Assembly (NCBI RefSeq): GCF_007565055.1
Contig: NC_044560.1
Coordinates: 45,093,030 to 45,157,029, forward strand
Reading direction: 5' to 3'
Length of the DNA: 64,000 nt
Source of the DNA: Rhinopithecus roxellana
Taxonomy: Eukaryota; Chordata; Mammalia; Primates; Cercopithecidae
The notes under the pieces are model-generated. The model did no database searches, was not told where the DNA came from, and worked only from the letters and a program-made list of their open reading frames with translations. This document shows positions 58,141-64,000 of the stretch, piece after piece (the stretch's first letter is position 1; the number at the start of each line of letters is the position of its first letter). A program made the translations under genes and the position numbers.

Positions 58141-60599
58141 GTGAAGCTTAATAAAATGAGGTGTGCCTATACCTATCTCCTGGAATTGCTGTAGGGATTA
58201 TTTGAAATGAAGTATGTAGTGTACTAAGGACAGCATCTAGCATATTTCTAATTGAGCATTAGTGAGTGTTTAACTCCAGAAAAATAGACATTGTTATAAT
58301 TCCAAGCGATCATTGCTCAGAAGAATCATCAAGTTTAATAGAAACTGCTTGAAAATCAATGTTCAGAGAGATAATAATTCAAAGAGACCTCTAATAATTT
58401 TCAGCTCAGTAAAAAGAAAAAAAAAAATGCCCGTATACACACTTTAGTTGTTGGGATACGGATAAACACATTTTCACGTCTCACCCTGAAGAGTCCATGG
58501 AGCTGCCATGTGACAAACAGCTTCATTGTTACATTGTGGAGTATCTGCCAAGAGGAATTTTGGGTTAAGCCTCATATTTGAAACCACTGTTGGTTTTGTA
58601 TGACCCTGGCAGCTTAATCCAATGACCTGTATCTCCCAATTGGCATCATAAGAGCCCCTCTTTATGCCTAAGTTTCATTGCTGCAGAGGATGAACACCCA
58701 TCGACTTGGGTGTTTCAACATGCCCGGGTCAGACATCTTCCCCAGGTGCCTTGGAAAAGTGTGTCTCTCTCGGTCAACTGCCATAAGAAATCTCATTGCA
58801 TGTCGCTTCTTTGGGCCTCAAACATCCTTCCCATTCTAATATTTTAGACTCTTTAAAAACGTTTTCTTCTGAAAAAATTCTTCCTGACATTGAATTAATG
58901 CCTTTAAAGGGGTTTCAGTAAGGTATAATTGCTTATGTGCACCCACTGAGGGAAAGTAATTTTTTGGAAATATAATGAACCCGAGAAGCTTCCCCATTCA
59001 TAGAATCATAACAAACTTTAAATAAGGTAAATGTCTGAACTCAGGGAAATCTTCAGAATGAAGTGTCACAGTCCTCCGTCTGGGTGGAAATAAAAAACTG
59101 AGGCTCGCCTTCACCCTGAGCTTCCCATGGTGAATTGTTGTCATATACCCCATATTTGAAGTGAAACCACCTTCAAATACCCTTCAAACTGGATGAAATT
59201 CATCCAGCTGTTTTCACATGTTGTGGAGCCAAGGAAACAGAGAGAAACTGAGTCATGGTTATGTAACTTCTGCTGCTGCTGCTGCTGCTGCTGAATAATG
59301 AGCCAGTGGACATATGAGACTGTCAGCCTGGCTTAAAGGCCCTGAGCAGTGGCAGACAGTACCCGCACTCGGCAAGCCTTCAGCAAATGCTGCTGTTATG
59401 TGAAAGACCCAGAGTGCAAATGCACGTACGCCCCATCATTATCTCCATGAAAAACAAGTGAGGAGACACAGGTAAAGTAAAAAGACTGCTGGAAAATACA
59501 CCCAATGTCAGTCACAGTTGCAGTTGGGCACAGGGATTCTTTCTCTTACTGCTTTTCAATATTTTCTCATTTTTCTTGAATAAACAAGTATTACGTTCAT
59601 CATGAAAACAGCACAGGGTGTTACTCAATTTTGAAAGATATTTTTAAGACGCTCTACTTTGCCTACTCTCAGTCTTTACAAATCAAATATTTTCCAGACC
59701 TCTGAAATGTTCTGTGAGAAGGGACATGAGGAAGATTTTTGAAAACTGACAGGGAACCATCCTCTGGCAATAAGGCTGATTGTCTTTCTTTCCTTCTTTT
59801 TCTTTTTTTTTTTTTTTTTCTGTCTTTCTCCCTCCCCGCTTTTCTTTCTGTCTTCTTTCTTTTTGGGGGGAAGTGGGGGGTGGGACAAATGGGGCTAAAT
59901 CAATGATTTACAGCTGTGAGAGTTGCCACATTTATTTCTTTAATTGGTTTTTCTACCAACATTTTCTATTGCCAAAGCTTCCTGTGCAAAATGAAAACAT
60001 ATAAACATTCAGAAGTTGTTATTATTTTTGCAAGCAAAACAAAAATTAATTTCTCCTAAAAGCAACCAGACCATGTGGGTCAATTTTTTTAAGTTCCTCT
60101 TTTACACTTGGATATTTAGTAGCCAAAAACTGCTAGAATTCTCTTTACAGAATCCAAGCAACGTTAAAGGCATTGACCTCCGTTAAACTCCTGACCAGCC
60201 CAACTAGTGAATAAAGTAAACAAAAATCCCACAACTAAAGCTTGATTTTATGCTCCAGCTGTGGGACAGGATGTGGATATTTTAAAACAAACAAGCCAAC
60301 AACAAAATGCAACCACCGCTACCAATTCCCAAGCACCAGGGTGTGGTCCCAATTCCTCAGAGCAGCACGCGTCCTTCTTTCCCAGAGTACTCCTGCAATA
60401 AATCCTTGATTGAAACATGACTCAGAACTCCTGAGCTGGAATTCCCCTGGCGTTAATGAAAAGCTCTGACTCAGGTAGTATGTGTGGACAGACTTAGCAC
60501 AGGTTGATACAGCGGTTGACAATCTGCACTGAGGAGAATATTACTGTTCTCCTGTGATAGGTGCAGTCCTGACATTTTGTAGAGAAAGGAGGGAAGGGA
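58141..60599. other. Repeat-poor upstream segment
   Basis: A weak MIR at about 58145-58290. Then over 2 kb of unique sequence with only a CTG run (59270-59293) and a pyrimidine tract (59785-59880). No gene recognised; a candidate for conserved non-coding sequence by its lack of repeats. Confidence 0.45.
59270..59293 (+). repeat. (CTG)8 trinucleotide repeat
   Basis: Eight uninterrupted CTG units (CAG on the minus strand). Non-coding here as far as can be seen. Confidence 0.95.
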
Positions 60600-60765
60600 A
60601 TCTTCTCACATATTTCATCTCATTTCATCTGCACAACAACCCTATGAGGTGAGGATTATTGTTCCCATTTTACAGATGAGGAAACTGAGGCCTCAAGAAG
60701 CAAAGTGACTTGAATGAGAATTACCCAAAAAGTTAGTGACAGAGTCAGAAGTAAATCCAGATCCC
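60600..60765 (-). repeat. MIR (minus)
   Basis: 'cacaacaaccctatgaggt', 'ccattttacagatgagg' and 'aaactgaggcctcaagaag' are close to consensus. Confidence 0.9.
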
Positions 60766-60924
60766 CATAACAATTGCCCAGTAAGAAAGGAATGGAAATT
60801 CCCTGGTATGAAGGATGCATTCCAAGAATCTTGATTAGGAATTCAGGATTCATTCTATAAATCTCTATTAGGACTTCTCAGACACGATGTTTTTCTTTTC
60901 TTCTTCTTTTATTTTTTTAAAGTT

Positions 60925-61239
60925 ATTTATTTATTTATTTATTTATTTATTTTGAGACAGGATCTGGCTCTGTCACCCAGGCTGGAATGCAGTGGCTCCA
61001 TCATGGCTCACTGCAGCCTCAGCCTCCCGGGTTCAAGCAATCCTCCCCACTCAGCCTCCCAAGTAGCTGGGACTACAGGCATACACCATTACACCTGGCT
61101 AATTTGTTTTTGTATTTTTTATAGAGACTGGGTTTCACCATGTTGCCTAGGCTGGTCTCGAACTCTTGGAGTCAAACGATCCACCCACCTTGGCCTCCCA
61201 AAGTGCTAGGATTACAGAAATGAGCCACGGCACCCAGCC
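60925..61239 (-). mobile_element. Alu (minus) with (TTTA)n tail
   Basis: TTTA repeats at 60925-60950, then 'gagacaggatctggctctg' and on to 'gagccacggcacccagcc'. Complete dimer. Confidence 0.94.
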
Positions 61240-61322
61240 TTGTTCTTTATCCAAAAGTTCAAGGCATCTTAACCTGACCTTGTGTCAAAGAGGGTTTCTG
61301 AAAAGTTTGAGGAAAGGTGGAG

Positions 61323-61631
61323 GGCCAGGTGCAGTGGCTCATGCCTATAATCCAGGCATTTTGGGAGGCTGAGGCAGGAGAATCCCTCCAGCCCAGGAGT
61401 TCGAGACCAGCCTGGGCAACATAATGAGGCTCCATCTCTACAAAAAATAAAAATAAATTAGCTGGGCGTGGTAGTGCATGCCTGTAGTCCCAGCTACTTG
61501 GGAGACTGAGTGGGGAGAACCGCTTAAGTCCGGTAAAGGCTGCAGTGAGCTGTGATGGTGCCACTGTACTCCAGCCTGGGTGGCAGAGCTAGATCCTGTC
61601 TCAAAACAAAAAGGAAAGAAAAGCAGAAAGA
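61323..61631 (+). mobile_element. Alu (AluS/J)
   Basis: Starts 'ggccaggtgcagtgg'. Target duplication aaaggtggag at 61313-61322 and 61632-61641. Only about 85 bp from the opposite Alu at 60925-61239, so the two form an inverted Alu pair. Confidence 0.94.
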
Positions 61632-61641
61632 AAAGGTGGAG

Positions 61642-62599
61642 TTATTTTTTAAATGGCACTTCTGCTGACAGTGTGCCTTATGTAGCCTGTCACCATAGCA
61701 ACCGTCACTTTCCCGTGGAGTTGGCACGACTAGGTCTCAGGAGATGAGGAAGGTGCTTCTATCTTGTCTCTGAATCTTGTCACCTGATACCACAGGAGCC
61801 AGCTCTTCTGGCCTAATCCTCAAATGGCCACAGCTCCCTTAGCAGGCTTTACTTTAGCCGGGGGGGTTATGGGGTTGGAAGACAATGGGTAAATATTTTA
61901 GGATGAACTCCTCATAAAAGAACAGGGAGGCCTGGGAGTGAGTTTCCCCCAATCTAATCTGTTCTTGGTTGGACAACAGTCTTTAGGACTGTGCTAGTTC
62001 ACAGTAAAGGGACAGACTGTTTACTGCCGACTTTATCTAGGTTGCAATGCGGTGTTAAAATAAGGAGAAAATGCTTTTTGAAAAAAAATACATACCATGA
62101 GGAAATTTTTTTTCAGAATTAGCGGTACATTATAAGGCACCCAGATAATGTGTCTATCCTAAAGCCCCTTAACCACTATAAAACCTTGCCTCTCTAGAAT
62201 CTCAGCAGGATTTTAGACGAGGCACTAGTTTAGGGAAGAAGAAGGTCAGCATGTGTTCACTTGGAGTAGAGATAGATTTCCTTCTTTTTGAAGAAGAAGA
62301 GCAGAGGTGGAAATACACGACCTGAAATAGATGTAAAAATGTGTCCCCTCAACAGGCCTTGGTTCCCACAGCTGAACTGCTGATGCTGCAAGCAGGCCTG
62401 TGCTTCATATGAAAATGACCACTTAATTTTGGCTCTAATTTCCTTTTGGTCATAATTACCTGTTATTATAATAATCTTATTACCACAATACAAAACTCCA
62501 GAGACTAGAGAAGATATAAAAAATCACCACTAATCCTACCACCAACCAATAACAACATTTTAGAGGGACTTTTTTCCTTCAAGTCTTTGTCCCTGTCTG
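61642..62599. other. Upstream unique sequence, nothing recognised
   Basis: Non-coding. Confidence 0.45.
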
Positions 62600-62700
62600 A
62601 GTTTCATTCAGCCATTCAATAAATATTTATTGAGCAGCAACTACAAGTCAGACACCATGCTCTTTTCCACTGTGGTAGTCATTGTGGTAGACACAATCTT
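62600..62700 (-). repeat. L2 3' end (minus)
   Basis: 'cattcaataaatatttattg' and 'gagcagcaactacaagtcag' are the reverse of the L2 end. Confidence 0.65.
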
Positions 62701-63575
62701 TTCCCCATTTTCACCAAATAGTATGAACAGCTTATATTTCCAGCATTAGAAAAGATAAAGACAACTGAAAAACACTCAAAATTAAACTCTGTTCTTGAGG
62801 CCAGAGGTGATGCCCCGGGAGCCTCTTGGGATATCCTGGAGGCAGGAGGTAGTGCAGGGTATGATGTCTGGAGGTTTCATGTTCATTTCTGCTGGGGAGA
62901 GCAGGCTGCTTTAACCGCTTGAAGAGCAGTGCTGGTCACTCATCTCTGGGCAGCTCCACGGCCCCAGTCACACACAAGCCCTTTCAACAGGAGAAGCATC
63001 CTCATCTGATAGGAGCAGGCCTTTCCACACCACACACCCCACACCTACTCTTACCTTCGCTGACCTGAGGCTTGGGCAGGCTGGAGGCCTTAGTTACTTT
63101 GTCACAAAAAAGAGCACAAAACCTCTAGATAGTCCATCGTGCCCTTGAGCCCTTGGAAAAACCAAGCTACCAGCCCCTGCTTGCCAGTGTTGCACCTGTG
63201 ACAGTCAGCCTGAGGCTTCACGGTCTGAGTCCCTGGCCTCCTGCCCTGCCCACACAGGGATGTAAATACAAAACCACCACATCTTGGGAATCTGACACCT
63301 AGCCTGGGGTTCCCAGTATCTCTGCCCTACCTCCTAGGAATGCCAGCACTCTCCTCTCCTGCTTGCCTCCACCCCCTCACTCTCTGTCCTCCCCTACCAC
63401 AGGGCCTAAGCTGCTCTCCTCACAGGTTCACTGGTGCCCCCTATCCAAGCCTCTCAAGGGAGCTTGAGCTGATAGAAGATGGAGAAATGGGTCCAGCAGA
63501 CTGTTGGAGGCCTTCTCATCATGCTAGGGAGCTTGCTGAAGAGGAGGCCCCACAGAAATGTGGGGTGTTCACTTC
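62701..63575. other. Upstream unique sequence, GC-richer
   Basis: Pyrimidine-rich and gene-like in composition near 62940-63480, but no convincing coding frame or splice structure was seen. Confidence 0.45.
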
Positions 63576-63825
63576 TGTGTTCGTCCATTTTGCATTGCTA
63601 TGAAGTAATTCCTGAGACTGGGTAACATAAAGAAAAGAGGTTTATTTGGCTCACAGTTCTGCAGGCTGTACTAGCATGGCACCAGCATCTGCTCAGCTTC
63701 TGGTGAGGTCTCAGGAAGCTTTTACTCATGACAGAAAGCAAGGGGGGAGTAGGCATGGAATATGGTAGGAGAGGAAGCAAGAGAGAGTGGGAAGGCCCCA
63801 GACTCTACTTTTTATACATTTATTT
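63576..63825 (-). mobile_element. MaLR LTR fragment (THE1/MST class), minus
   Basis: 'cctgagactgggtaacata', 'gaaaagaggtttatttggc' and 'cacagttctgcaggctgta' match the reverse end of a MaLR-type LTR. The rest is cut by the Alu and the window edge. Confidence 0.75.
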
Positions 63826-64000
63826 TTTGAGAGAAGGTCTTGTTCTGTCACCCAGGCTGGAGTGCAGTGGTACAACCATGGCTCACTGCAGCCTCAACCT
63901 CCTGGGCTCAAGTGAGCCTCCTACCTCAGCCTCCCAAGTAGCTAGGACTGCAGGTACACACATCATACTTGGGAAAATTATTCATTCTTTGTAGAGATGG
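63826..64000 (-). mobile_element. Alu (minus), cut by window edge
   Basis: 'gagagaaggtcttgttctgt', 'cacccaggctggagtgcag' and 'cctcccaagtagctaggac' run to the right edge at 'tttgtagagatgg'. Confidence 0.93.

Overview
This window is primate nuclear DNA, almost certainly from an Old World monkey (macaque, baboon or relative). The youngest Alu elements (3574, 12254, 25012, 25762, 32674) carry 'ctcaagcctg' in the left arm and, in most copies, a 'ccggccac' variant in the right arm. These are hallmarks of the cercopithecoid AluYR group and are not typical of human AluY. There are no bacterial-type genes, operons or CRISPR arrays.

The only coding sequence I can support is the first exon of ROR1, on the minus strand (coding part 19084-19174). 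It encodes a 30-residue signal peptide and ends in a consensus splice donor. It lies in a CpG island (about 18460-19770) with a reverse CCAAT box. On the minus strand, 1-19083 is therefore the start of ROR1 intron 1. Bases from about 19.6 kb to 64000 lie upstream of the gene; in human that is the gap between PGM1 and ROR1 on 1p31.3 (established knowledge, not seen here). No later ROR1 exon is present.

Intron 1 part (1-19083): an L1 3' end, four Alus, many MIR/L2 fossils, an RPL19 processed pseudogene whose tail became an AT satellite, a 270-bp inverted repeat pair (9.8/11.5 kb), and a roughly 200-bp direct repeat pair (13.3/14.6 kb) with matching ORFs on the ROR1 sense strand.

Upstream part (19.8-64 kb): 20-24 kb is MIR/L2-rich with a TG/TA microsatellite. 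24.2-26.7 kb is an old L1 cut by an Alu, by an L1PA fragment that itself holds an AluYR, and by a second AluYR. 26.7-30.1 kb is partly unresolved. 30.15-34.2 kb is one fragmented L1M with three Alu insertions. 40.0-40.8 kb has a THE1/MST solo LTR at the edge of an MLT1 LTR, and 44.3-44.8 kb an MLT2 LTR. 48.7-49.6 kb is an ancient repeat split by an Alu. 52.1-53.9 kb is a minus-strand L1, followed by a Tigger1 DNA-transposon fragment. 54.8-58.1 kb is an internally deleted L1 that keeps its 5'UTR with tandem promoter-like units. The right edge holds a MaLR LTR interrupted by an Alu.

I found no convincing undescribed multi-gene system. The most interesting items are the two unexplained repeat pairs in ROR1 intron 1, the alternating purine-pyrimidine tracts on both sides of the promoter CpG island, the long GGAA tracts grown from Alu tails on both sides of the promoter, and the preserved L1 5'UTR.
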